Positions 7,936 through 13,918 of a DNA stretch of 21,880 bases are shown one piece after another; within the stretch, counting starts at the first letter, position 1; every line of letters begins with the position of its first letter. The stretch spans positions 1 to 21,880 of the forward strand of contig DHAP01000036.1 in assembly GCA_002397465.1 (NCBI GenBank), read 5' to 3'. Below the pieces are notes generated by a model, which saw only the letters and a program-made list of their open reading frames with translations, ran no database searches and was not told the DNA's origin. A program made the position numbers and the translations under genes. This DNA comes from Caryophanales bacterium UBA4951 (GTDB taxonomy: Bacteria > Bacillota_I > Bacilli_A > RFN20 > CAG-826).

Positions 7936-9477
7936 TTAGGCGTTCATCTTCAAGAAGTACTTGATCTTGTCGCGCGACATCGGGAACTCGTTCTTGCCGA
8001 AGAGCTTGCTGAGCAAGTGATCAAGATCCATAAGCTCCTGCTTCAAGAACGAAAGATTGAAGGTCTCAAACTTCTTCAAGACCTTGGTGGTGAAGACGTA
8101 ATCGATGGCGTCATATTCGGTGCCGCCGCAGGCGACGTAGCAAGGCACGAAGTTCTTCATCTGCTTCATGATACGGTTACCAAACGCGATGTGGAAATTG
8201 GCGATGACGAAGTTATCAAGGGTGTCAAATTTCTTAAGCGTGGCCGCGGAAATCGGGTTGGCAGCCTTCGCTTCGCCGAAGAGTTTCTCCAAGTAGGAGG
8301 CCGGCATGGACAAAGGCTCTGTGAAGGGAGCATCGAAGGCGATGCCCTTATTTCCGAAGAACAAGGACATGGCACGGTCATAAACCTTATCGGTGATGGT
8401 GAAGGTCGAGTCATCGTTATTGGCGGTGCCCACGAACCAGATGTTCTGAGGGATCAAGAGCTTACCGTCGTGCATATGCTTAGGATCGTCATTTTGAGGG
8501 GTCGCGATGATGTCGATCTTCCACTCATTGACGTTCGGCATTTCCATGATGGACAAAAACTCGGCGAAATAATACTCGATACGGGCCAAGTTCATCTCGT
8601 CGAGGACGATCATCGCCGGATCCTGACGGTATGTGGCCTCATAAACGGCCCTGAGGAAGTCGGTCTCGGTGAACTTATGGGTGAATTCGTTGTAGTAGCC
8701 AAGGAGCTCGCTTCTATCTCTCCAAGAAGGCTGGACTGAGCAAATGGAAGCCGGGTTCTTGAAGAAACGTCCTAAGGCATAAGGCAAGGATGTTTTACCG
8801 GTGCCGGATATACCCTCAAGGATGATAAGGTGTCCGCTTCCCATGGCGGAGAAGAGAACCCTGATGGTGTCGATCGTGTAATAAAGACCTAACTGAGAGG
8901 CGGCGAAAAGGCGGAATCTCTCGCATATTTTGTTAAGCGGAAGCTCATCGTCTTTCTTCATGACGATCTTGGGGTCGACGTTAGCGTATTTCCTGTCGAC
9001 GCTGACAAGCCTTTGGAAACGGGCTTTTTGAATATCCTCGTCAATGACCTCTTCTCCTTCGGCGGCCTTCATGACATCCTCAGGCTTTTTTAAGCCTAAT
9101 TGGGCGATTTGAAGGGCCAAAACGCGGTTTTTCTCCTGAATGGTCTTGAAAAGCTCGACGTTAAGATTCTCGACTTCTTTCTTGAGGTGATCCTTATCGA
9201 CCTCGCCATGGTAGAACTTGACGTACTTTCTGATTAGCCAGCCCAGTAAAAACAAAATCCCTCCGATGAGGGCGATGAAAAGAATGGCGAAGATGACGAA
9301 CATGATCCAACCGCCGGCCCCGAAACCTGAGGCGTAGCTTTGGAAGACACTGTCATAATAGGTGAATTCGCTGGCAACCGGACCCCATGGGTCGGCCCAT
9401 CGCATCTTAAACCAGGTCCCGATGTTCTTGAACACCGCGATCAGTATTTCCTTTAGGTAATTGAAATAATCTGACAT
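7936..9477 (-). CDS. Membrane-anchored McrB-like AAA+ ATPase
   Basis: This 513-residue protein has a short N-terminal region, one strong membrane helix (about 57-81) and a charged coiled coil (about 92-125). An AAA+ domain follows, with Walker A G-I-S-G-T-G-K-T-S (222-230) and Walker B M-I-V-L-D-E-M-N-L-A-R (289-299). The D-E-M-N-L-A-R form is typical of the McrB/AAA_5 group. Sensor 1 reads F-V-G-T-A-N-N-D-D (348-356), and an arginine-finger region D-K-V-Y-D-R-A lies at 363-369. The domain should hydrolyse nucleotide as a hexameric ring at the membrane. There is no McrB-type DNA-binding N-terminus. A good ribosome site (AGGAGG) precedes the ATG. Position directly upstream of the DUF2357-like gene and sipW points to a role in surface protein handling rather than restriction (inference). 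Confidence 0.88.
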   Translation of the reverse strand: MSDYFNYLKEILIAVFKNIGTWFKMRWADPWGPVASEFTYYDSVFQSYASGFGAGGWIMFVIFAILFIALIGGILFLLGWLIRKYVKFYHGEVDKDHLKKEVENLNVELFKTIQEKNRVLALQIAQLGLKKPEDVMKAAEGEEVIDEDIQKARFQRLVSVDRKYANVDPKIVMKKDDELPLNKICERFRLFAASQLGLYYTIDTIRVLFSAMGSGHLIILEGISGTGKTSLPYALGRFFKNPASICSVQPSWRDRSELLGYYNEFTHKFTETDFLRAVYEATYRQDPAMIVLDEMNLARIEYYFAEFLSIMEMPNVNEWKIDIIATPQNDDPKHMHDGKLLIPQNIWFVGTANNDDSTFTITDKVYDRAMSLFFGNKGIAFDAPFTEPLSMPASYLEKLFGEAKAANPISAATLKKFDTLDNFVIANFHIAFGNRIMKQMKNFVPCYVACGGTEYDAIDYVFTTKVLKKFETFNLSFLKQELMDLDHLLSKLFGKNEFPMSRDKIKYFLKMNA

Positions 9478-9485
9478 AAATCCTC

Positions 9486-10583
9486 CTATTTCTCCATGTA
9501 GAACGCCTTGAAGACGAGATTAAGGTCGAATGACGATCTTCCGATGCTGAGTATGGCTTCTGGGTCCCAAGCCTCGATGTAGATGCTGATCACGCACCTC
9601 GTTGGGACTCCCATTGGGCAGTAGAGAATCGGATTCATTAATTGGTTGGAGTTATCGTCGTGTTCAAACTCCGACAATATTTTGGTGCTTTCATGCTGGA
9701 AAACCAACCCATTTTCTATGCTTTTGTCGATATCGACAGGAATGGCCTTATCATCGCTCATGGCATTGAAGGTCGAATGTTCCCCGTCTAGCTCTTTCAC
9801 TCTGGCGTCTTCGCTATAGACGATTTTGCTGGCATCGTTGTATTCGCCGAAGAGAATTTCTTTCAAATGACTATCATAATCATAGTAACTGTCGTATGGA
9901 TTGACGTCCAAGCGGCCGCCAAAACGGCAGTTTGATGGCTGATCAGCGTTTAGTTCAAGAATCTGATAACCGAAGTCTTCTCCATAGAATGACACCCTGA
10001 CACAGTCCTTGATTTTGTTTAAATCATCGACATTGAGGTCGTATTCCGAAGCAGTTCTCTCATTGTTCGCCTCATTCGGGACCAGAGAGGTTCCTTCGTC
10101 TAAATAAACATAGGCGTCTCTGGAAGAAAGGAAATAGAACTCAAACTGGTAGAAACCCTCAGTAGCTACGGTTTCCGTTCCCGGGTTGCTTCTGAATTCT
10201 GGGGTCGTGTCCGCAAAAACCGTGTTGCTGTTCAGCCAATTTGATTGGAAACAGCTCGACACCGGGATCATCAATAAGTCAGGGCTATACGATGAATAAT
10301 CCTCAAGCGTGGCTTTGTCCAAAGTATCAAAATACGTGATTTCGTCGCTGTCGCTGTCTTTTTTCTTAAGCCCCATTTGGAAGTAATCGGAATTCTTGAA
10401 AGTGAGCGAAATATTTTTGACCATGAGGTCGTTTGAGATGTTGAACCAGGCATAAGAAGTGGTCACCAAAGTGGCTAGAGATAAAGAAAATAAGGCCACC
10501 CAGGCCCATATGAGCTTACTGCCCACGAAGCTGCGGTCTTCTTGACCCAGCTCTTGGTATTTCTTTTCTTTCTTCGTTTTCAT
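9486..10583 (-). CDS. TasA/camelysin-like surface protein with SipW-type signal
   Basis: This 365-residue protein has a charged N-terminal tail of about 23 residues and one hydrophobic helix (about 24-43) ending in S-Y-A-W-F (43-47), the motif shared by putative SipW substrates here. The remainder is a soluble, Asp/Ser/Tyr-rich ectodomain with few cysteines. Near the C-terminus it has I-Y-I-E-A-W-D-P followed by a beta-rich end, matching the C-terminal pattern of the neighbouring surface proteins. It overlaps the upstream gene by an ATGA and ends 8 bp before the ATPase gene. No clear ribosome site is visible, so coupling is likely. It is probably exported and cut by the co-encoded SipW, then held at or built on the surface. 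The exact family is unproven. Confidence 0.75.
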   Translation of the reverse strand: MKTKKEKKYQELGQEDRSFVGSKLIWAWVALFSLSLATLVTTSYAWFNISNDLMVKNISLTFKNSDYFQMGLKKKDSDSDEITYFDTLDKATLEDYSSYSPDLLMIPVSSCFQSNWLNSNTVFADTTPEFRSNPGTETVATEGFYQFEFYFLSSRDAYVYLDEGTSLVPNEANNERTASEYDLNVDDLNKIKDCVRVSFYGEDFGYQILELNADQPSNCRFGGRLDVNPYDSYYDYDSHLKEILFGEYNDASKIVYSEDARVKELDGEHSTFNAMSDDKAIPVDIDKSIENGLVFQHESTKILSEFEHDDNSNQLMNPILYCPMGVPTRCVISIYIEAWDPEAILSIGRSSFDLNLVFKAFYMEK

Positions 10584-11596
10584 AATGCCGTCAAATTGAG
10601 CGACAAAGTCACGGTGGCGTTGTCAGGCTCAGCCCCCTTGCAATCCGGATCGAAACCTTCGAACCAGACTATAACGGTGTAGCGGACCATCTCTCCCGGT
10701 CCGAGCGCATCATGCTCTTTTTGAAAAATGACCCCGTCCGAAAGGAATTCGGTCGCGAAGCCTTTGTTTTCATCTTTTACGGCGCTTGAAGGATCTCTGA
10801 CTCCGTTGGTCTCATCGTAGGAAGAGATGCACTCTCTTGTCTCCAATGTGCCGTCAGGATAATAAAACGGCGTGTTGGTGCTTCTGGCAAACGTCTCGGA
10901 CGAATGGGTCTTTGCTCCTCCATCAACGTAGGAGTTCTCGTAAAATCTGATCCGAAGAATGTCCAAAGGTGAGGTGGCGTTGTTGTCAGGGTTCTTAAAC
11001 TTGTCGATATTGAGGTCTAATGTGTAGGTGACATCGGAATTAGAAACGTTTTTGATGAAGAACGTGTAGCCGAGATAGGTGTCATAGGAGAAAGAGTCAT
11101 TCGTCTGAGAAATCCTCTTCCCGTTCTTTGATCCGCCTGGTTCATCGTCTATCACGTCATCGTCAGGTAGGTTGTCGGCCCTGGTGGCGTAGGCATTTTC
11201 AAGCCCTTTGGCGCTTAAATATGTGACTTTGTTTTGGAAAGTTGGCTCGAGAGCCATTGTCAGAGTGCCTTTTTTGTCTTCCATCTTCACGGAATAAGTC
11301 CCGTTGGTCGAGCCAATGAAGGCCACTATCACGAAGATAGAGACTCCAACGGCGGAAACAAGGGTGATCCAGGAGGCGATGCGACGTCTCCTTTTTCTTT
11401 TGACGAGCCCCATGTCCAAAGTCTGTTCAAAAGACGGCGCTTTCTTGCCTTTTTTTCCTGGTAAGGCAGCATTGGCGCTTTGCGCTTGTACGGGCGCTCC
11501 CGCGGGCGTGATATCACTAGAACTTGGGGATTCCTGGACCCCGCCATTCGTGGTGTTCGCGCCCAAGACTTTGTTCTCGGGTTTCTCTTTTTCCAT
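10580..11596 (-). CDS. Membrane-anchored surface protein, first gene of the sipW operon
   Basis: This 338-residue protein has an unusual 70-residue cytosolic N-terminus, rich in Pro, Ser and Ala and ending in a basic K-R-K-R-R-R-R cluster. One membrane helix follows (about 75-95), then an extracellular domain. It lacks the A-W-F signal motif, so it may stay membrane-bound. Its C-terminus carries V-I-V-W-F-E-G-F-D-P-D-C and a beta-rich tail, the pattern also seen in the 316- and 365-residue surface proteins, so they are likely paralogues. Being the first gene next to sipW, its place is like that of tapA in the Bacillus tapA-sipW-tasA operon; this is positional analogy only. ATG at 11596 is used because an in-frame TAA lies eight codons upstream. 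An AGGAG lies too far upstream (about 27 bases) to serve simply. Confidence 0.7.
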   Translation of the reverse strand: MEKEKPENKVLGANTTNGGVQESPSSSDITPAGAPVQAQSANAALPGKKGKKAPSFEQTLDMGLVKRKRRRRIASWITLVSAVGVSIFVIVAFIGSTNGTYSVKMEDKKGTLTMALEPTFQNKVTYLSAKGLENAYATRADNLPDDDVIDDEPGGSKNGKRISQTNDSFSYDTYLGYTFFIKNVSNSDVTYTLDLNIDKFKNPDNNATSPLDILRIRFYENSYVDGGAKTHSSETFARSTNTPFYYPDGTLETRECISSYDETNGVRDPSSAVKDENKGFATEFLSDGVIFQKEHDALGPGEMVRYTVIVWFEGFDPDCKGAEPDNATVTLSLNLTAL

Positions 11597-11758
11597 GATT
11601 AAAGAAGCGAACTTACGTTACACTCCTATGTCGATGGCCTAAAAATCAGCCATCTTTTGGATCTTAAGCTCCGCCAAACTTTCGTTTACCATTAGAATAC
11701 GTGGCGGGGCTCTGCTTCCGTAGACAAGCCCTAGAAGGAATAAAAATGATGCTAGCTA

Positions 11759-11799
11759 AGTTGCCCACAAAGGTTGCACATCTTTGTTCCTTGGCAACT
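11759..11799 (-). promoter_or_regulatory. Likely expression platform of the minus-strand riboswitch
   Basis: AGTTGCC, the 3' strand of the aptamer (11793-11799), can pair with GGCAACT (11759-11765), and an inner stem ACAAAG/CTTTGT (11782-11787/11767-11772) lengthens the hairpin. Formation would disrupt the aptamer, so ligand binding and this hairpin exclude each other. A T-run comes only about 13 bases later on the RNA, so simple intrinsic termination is uncertain. Confidence 0.55.
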
Positions 11800-11864
11800 G
11801 GCTACCATCTTTCGAAGGCCCTAATAGTTTTGCGTCGCCGAATTTCTTCGGTTTTGCTATTAAC
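11790..11864 (-). promoter_or_regulatory. c-di-GMP-I (GEMM) riboswitch of the sipW operon
   Basis: Read on the minus strand, the element has the GEMM order. A GCAAAACC start leads into stem P2 closed by a GAAA tetraloop (CCGAA-GAAA-TTCGG). The conserved GACGCAAA follows, then a second arm with its own GAAA-like loop, then GGTAGCCAGTTGCC. The GNRA loop, the GACGCAAA junction and the 3' AGCCAGTTGCC block match the c-di-GMP-I class and closely match the second copy at 13827-13900. It begins within a few bases of the predicted transcription start. Binding of c-di-GMP would affect all eight downstream genes. Confidence 0.87.
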
Positions 11865-11870
11865 GGCTAT

Positions 11871-11899
11871 AGATTAGTCGCGTTTGGCCATTCTGTCAA
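11871..11899 (-). promoter_or_regulatory. Sigma-A type promoter of the sipW operon
   Basis: On the minus strand a perfect -35 TTGACA (11894-11899) is followed after exactly 17 bases by TAATCT (11871-11876). Transcription would start near 11864, at the edge of the riboswitch aptamer. Confidence 0.8.
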
Positions 11900-11923
11900 G
11901 TTTTTTACAAAAAGGCCCATAAG

Positions 11924-11951
11924 AGCAAAAGAAAAGCGGCCAAACAGCCGC
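11924..11951 (-). terminator. Terminator of the small membrane protein gene
   Basis: On the minus strand GCGGC and GCCGC (11947-11951 and 11936-11940) form a G/C-rich hairpin with a six-base loop, followed by TTTTCTTTT. It lies just after the stop of the 124-residue gene and separates it from the sipW operon promoter. Confidence 0.75.
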
Positions 11952-11968
11952 CTATATGCTTTGATCTA

Positions 11969-12343
11969 CTACTTCTTGTCTTTCTCGGCTTCGGCTTTCA
12001 TCTCAGCCTCAAGCTCAGCCCTGGCTTCGGCCTTGGCTTGCTCTTTGATGGAATCCCTTTCCTTATCAGATAAGGTAGAAGGCTTCTTGACCGCGTATAC
12101 AATAAGGTAAATACCATCGATCAGGAAGATGATAAAGACCGGAAGAAGTATAGTAAGGAAGAATAAGGTTGGCTTATTCTGCAATGTTCCGATGAAAACA
12201 CCGTTATTGAGAATATTGGCGTTAGGGCTTTCTGCATCGAAATTAGTCATATCCAGAATGGCAACGACGAGGCAGAAAATCAGAATGGCAACTTCGACGA
12301 CTGCAACGGAGATGAATATCTTTTTCTTTTTGTCCATAAACAA
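11969..12343 (-). CDS. Small two-helix membrane protein with charged tail
   Basis: This protein of about 124 residues (122 if the internal ATG at 12337 is used) has membrane helices at about 9-32 and 61-85, a polar extracellular loop between them, and a C-terminal tail of about 35 residues rich in Ala, Glu and Lys, probably helical. I recognise no family. TTG at 12343 is preferred because AAAGGA lies about 9 bases upstream, against 15 for the ATG. It has its own promoter and terminator and so is separate from the sipW operon, although it lies between that operon and a TasA-like gene. A helper role for the surface system is possible but unsupported. Confidence 0.65.
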   Translation of the reverse strand: MFMDKKKKIFISVAVVEVAILIFCLVVAILDMTNFDAESPNANILNNGVFIGTLQNKPTLFFLTILLPVFIIFLIDGIYLIVYAVKKPSTLSDKERDSIKEQAKAEARAELEAEMKAEAEKDKK

Positions 12344-12364
12344 AATTCTTCGTCCTTTGCGTGT

Positions 12365-12373
12365 ATTCTAGCA
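12365..12373 (-). promoter_or_regulatory. Possible extended -10 promoter of the small membrane protein
   Basis: The minus strand reads TGC TAGAAT, an extended -10 element about 22 bases upstream of the TTG start. No good -35 lies at 16-18 bases, as expected for some extended -10 promoters. Confidence 0.4.
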
Positions 12374-12669
12374 TATGAAAAGGAAAATCCATAGGCAATT
12401 TATGAGTAGTTGCTACTACATTAACCCTGCAAAAGCCCTTGTGACATCGAATAAGTAGGTCGCACATCTATAAATGAGACCCCAAAAATTGCAAAATTCA
12501 TCAAAAACCCCTTGTTTTTCATTTTTTTGGCTGTAATATATCAGCGTTGCTAACAAAGGCCCTTGCCCAGGACCGAGCGACCAACATTGCCAATCACAAT
12601 GCGGTGTTACGAAAACCATTAGAATCCATCGCTTAACGATCAAACGTTAAATGAGAGGATTCATTTTTT
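12374..12669 (+). other. Divergent intergenic region and leader of the TasA-like gene
   Basis: No gene is supported here. It holds a plausible plus promoter (12512-12539) and a leader of about 125 bases. The leader ends in a 6-bp perfect inverted repeat TTAACG/CGTTAA (12633-12638/12645-12650) directly before the ribosome site GAGAGGA (12653-12659). I see no c-di-GMP aptamer in it, unlike the leaders of the two flanking operons. Confidence 0.5.
12512..12539 (+). promoter_or_regulatory. Probable promoter of the 316-residue TasA-like gene
   Basis: TTGTTT (12512-12517), a 16-base spacer and TAATAT (12534-12539) make a reasonable sigma-A promoter. The start would be near 12546, giving a leader of roughly 125 bases. 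Confidence 0.55.
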
Positions 12670-13620
12670 ATGAAAAACAAATCAAAAGTCGTTCTTGGCC
12701 TCGTTGCCATGGTCGCTGCCACTGCCGGAGTCGGCGCTACTGCCACTTTCGCTTGGTTCACAACTCAGAATACCGCTACAGTCAACTTCGCTAGCTCCAA
12801 CGTCGTTAGCGACAACAACTCCATCACCGTCGAATATTCCCACGTTGCCAACAATGGCATTCCAGTAGACGCCAGCAACAACCCTTCTTCAGCTAATGTC
12901 ACAAACAACAATGCTAAGAGTGCATTAAGCATCAGCGGATTCTCGATTGATTCGCGTGACGTTTCTGGTGACGGAAAAACTTTCTATCGGCCCACATGGA
13001 AATCCGGTCTAGCTGGAAGCGAAGCTCAAAGCATCAGCACTGTTTCAAATGATAAGGTCTTTAATGCCGATGGATCTGTGAAGAGCGGAAAAACTTATTA
13101 TGTCACTTTCGGTGTCAAAATCACCAACAAGTCAACCACCGCTACCAACATTTATCTTGATGAAAACACCAAGGTAAGTCCAGCCGTCGCCGGAACAATC
13201 AACGATGCTGCCGCTAGTGCGACCCGCGTTGCCATTTGGGATGATACGACTATAGTGTCTTATTGGCATAACGACACAACCGATGCAACTCTTCAATATC
13301 TAAAGAAAGACGCTGATAAAACCAGCACTACTTACAAGTTGGCGAACGCCGAATGCGCTTTAACCGATATCACCTCAAGCGACACCGATAAGACTATGTA
13401 TAACGTCACGCACAGAGGCGCCTGGACCACGCCGGTCAAGAATTCTCAGACTGGAGTTGTCACTAAGGACACGGGCTCGCAGCTTTGCACAATTGGCGCA
13501 ACTGCTTCAAAGACGATTACTGTTTCAATGTGGATTGAAGGAACTTACTCGACCGCCACTGATTCTTGTATCGGAGGAAGCGTTTCGCTTCAACTTGGTT
13601 TGACCTCTATCCAGGCCTAA
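12670..13620 (+). CDS. TasA/camelysin-like secreted protein
   Basis: This 316-residue protein has a classic SipW-type signal: basic start, hydrophobic helix (about 7-27) and T-F-A-W-F-T (26-31) at the expected cleavage region. The mature part is Ser/Thr/Asn/Ala-rich and beta-prone. It ends with V-S-M-W-I-E-G-T-Y and a beta-rich tail, the C-terminal motif shared with the 338- and 365-residue proteins across the divergent region. TasA and camelysin proteins form extracellular fibres after SipW cleavage. The same role, perhaps as the main subunit, is inferred here. It is monocistronic, with a good ribosome site about 10 bases before ATG and a strong terminator behind. No riboswitch is visible, so expression may be constitutive relative to its neighbours. 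Confidence 0.82.
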   Translation: MKNKSKVVLGLVAMVAATAGVGATATFAWFTTQNTATVNFASSNVVSDNNSITVEYSHVANNGIPVDASNNPSSANVTNNNAKSALSISGFSIDSRDVSGDGKTFYRPTWKSGLAGSEAQSISTVSNDKVFNADGSVKSGKTYYVTFGVKITNKSTTATNIYLDENTKVSPAVAGTINDAAASATRVAIWDDTTIVSYWHNDTTDATLQYLKKDADKTSTTYKLANAECALTDITSSDTDKTMYNVTHRGAWTTPVKNSQTGVVTKDTGSQLCTIGATASKTITVSMWIEGTYSTATDSCIGGSVSLQLGLTSIQA

Positions 13621-13790
13621 TCAATCTCCTCTTCCGCGATTTGCTGGAGCCACGCTTGCCGTGGCTCCTTTTATGTTTTTGCGATTTGAAATGCTTCGAT
13701 ATTTCATTTGATCGAAATCACAAAAATTGTCAATATTCTAAAGTGAGTCCCACGCGTATGTACTATGTGCGCGCATTATGCGCACGCGCG
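13621..13790 (+). other. Intergenic region before the second riboswitch operon
   Basis: It contains the terminator of the 316-residue gene (13646-13675). A G/C-rich inverted repeat GTGCGC/GCGCAC (13767-13772/13780-13785) ends 5 bases before the -35 box of the next promoter. Nothing in it looks coding. Confidence 0.5.
13646..13675 (+). terminator. Strong intrinsic terminator of the TasA-like gene
   Basis: A 9-bp perfect stem (GGAGCCACG with CGTGGCTCC, 13646-13654/13660-13668) with a 5-base loop is followed by a T-rich run. Confidence 0.85.
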
Positions 13791-13819
13791 TTGACACTCC
13801 ATAATTTTTGACGTAAAAT
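13791..13819 (+). promoter_or_regulatory. Sigma-A type promoter of the three-gene surface operon
   Basis: A perfect TTGACA (13791-13796) is followed by a 17-base spacer and TAAAAT (13814-13819), predicting a start near 13826, at the beginning of the aptamer. Confidence 0.85.
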
Positions 13820-13826
13820 ATCCGTG

Positions 13827-13900
13827 TAAAAAGCAAACCCGGAGCGATCCGGTGGCGCAAAGCTAAAGGGTCTCAAAGATACGAGATAGCCAGTTGCCGC
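13827..13900 (+). promoter_or_regulatory. c-di-GMP-I (GEMM) riboswitch of the surface operon
   Basis: The sequence follows the GEMM-I consensus: AGCAAACC, stem P2 capped by a GCGA (GNRA) tetraloop (CGGA-GCGA-TCCG), GGCGCAAAGC junction, a second arm (GCTA...TAGC with inner TCTC/GAGA), and AGCCAGTTGCCG. The 3' block AGCCAGTTGCC is identical to the minus-strand copy. The ligand is expected to be c-di-GMP by class. The element starts at the predicted transcription start and runs straight into a terminator. Confidence 0.92.
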
Positions 13901-13918
13901 GAGAGCGACTGGTTTTTT
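13890..13918 (+). terminator. Riboswitch-controlled terminator abutting the start codon
   Basis: CCAGTTGC (13890-13897), the 3' strand of the aptamer, pairs fully (one G-T pair) with GCGACTGG (13905-13912), followed by six T (13913-13918). The terminator and the folded aptamer exclude each other. c-di-GMP binding should therefore prevent termination, giving an ON switch (inference from geometry). The ATG of the first gene begins at the next base. Confidence 0.85.

Larger units (their letters stand above)
11597..11870 (-). other. Long structured leader of the sipW operon
   Basis: About 270 bases lie between the predicted transcription start near 11864 and the first ATG, with no gene. The leader starts with a c-di-GMP-I aptamer. 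It continues with a hairpin that competes with the aptamer (11759-11799). Further inverted repeats follow: GGGCT/AGCCC at 11707-11711/11727-11731, CCGCCA/TGGCGG at 11671-11676/11702-11707 enclosing a short hairpin with a GAAA loop on the RNA (11676-11687), and GATGGC/GCCATC at 11633-11638/11649-11654. The second half is more structured than a simple spacer needs. Confidence 0.6.

Noticed and set aside
7801..8739. A 312-codon open frame on the plus strand across two minus-strand genes
   Set aside because: It lies antisense to the AAA+ and DUF2357-like genes, its protein is Val/Leu/Gly/Asp-rich with no motif, and it mirrors the codon pattern of the real genes.
6403..9477. Reading the ATPase and partner as a McrBC restriction system
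   Set aside because: There is no nuclease motif in the partner and no DNA-binding N-terminus in the ATPase; the ATPase is membrane-anchored and the pair is embedded in a surface-protein operon.
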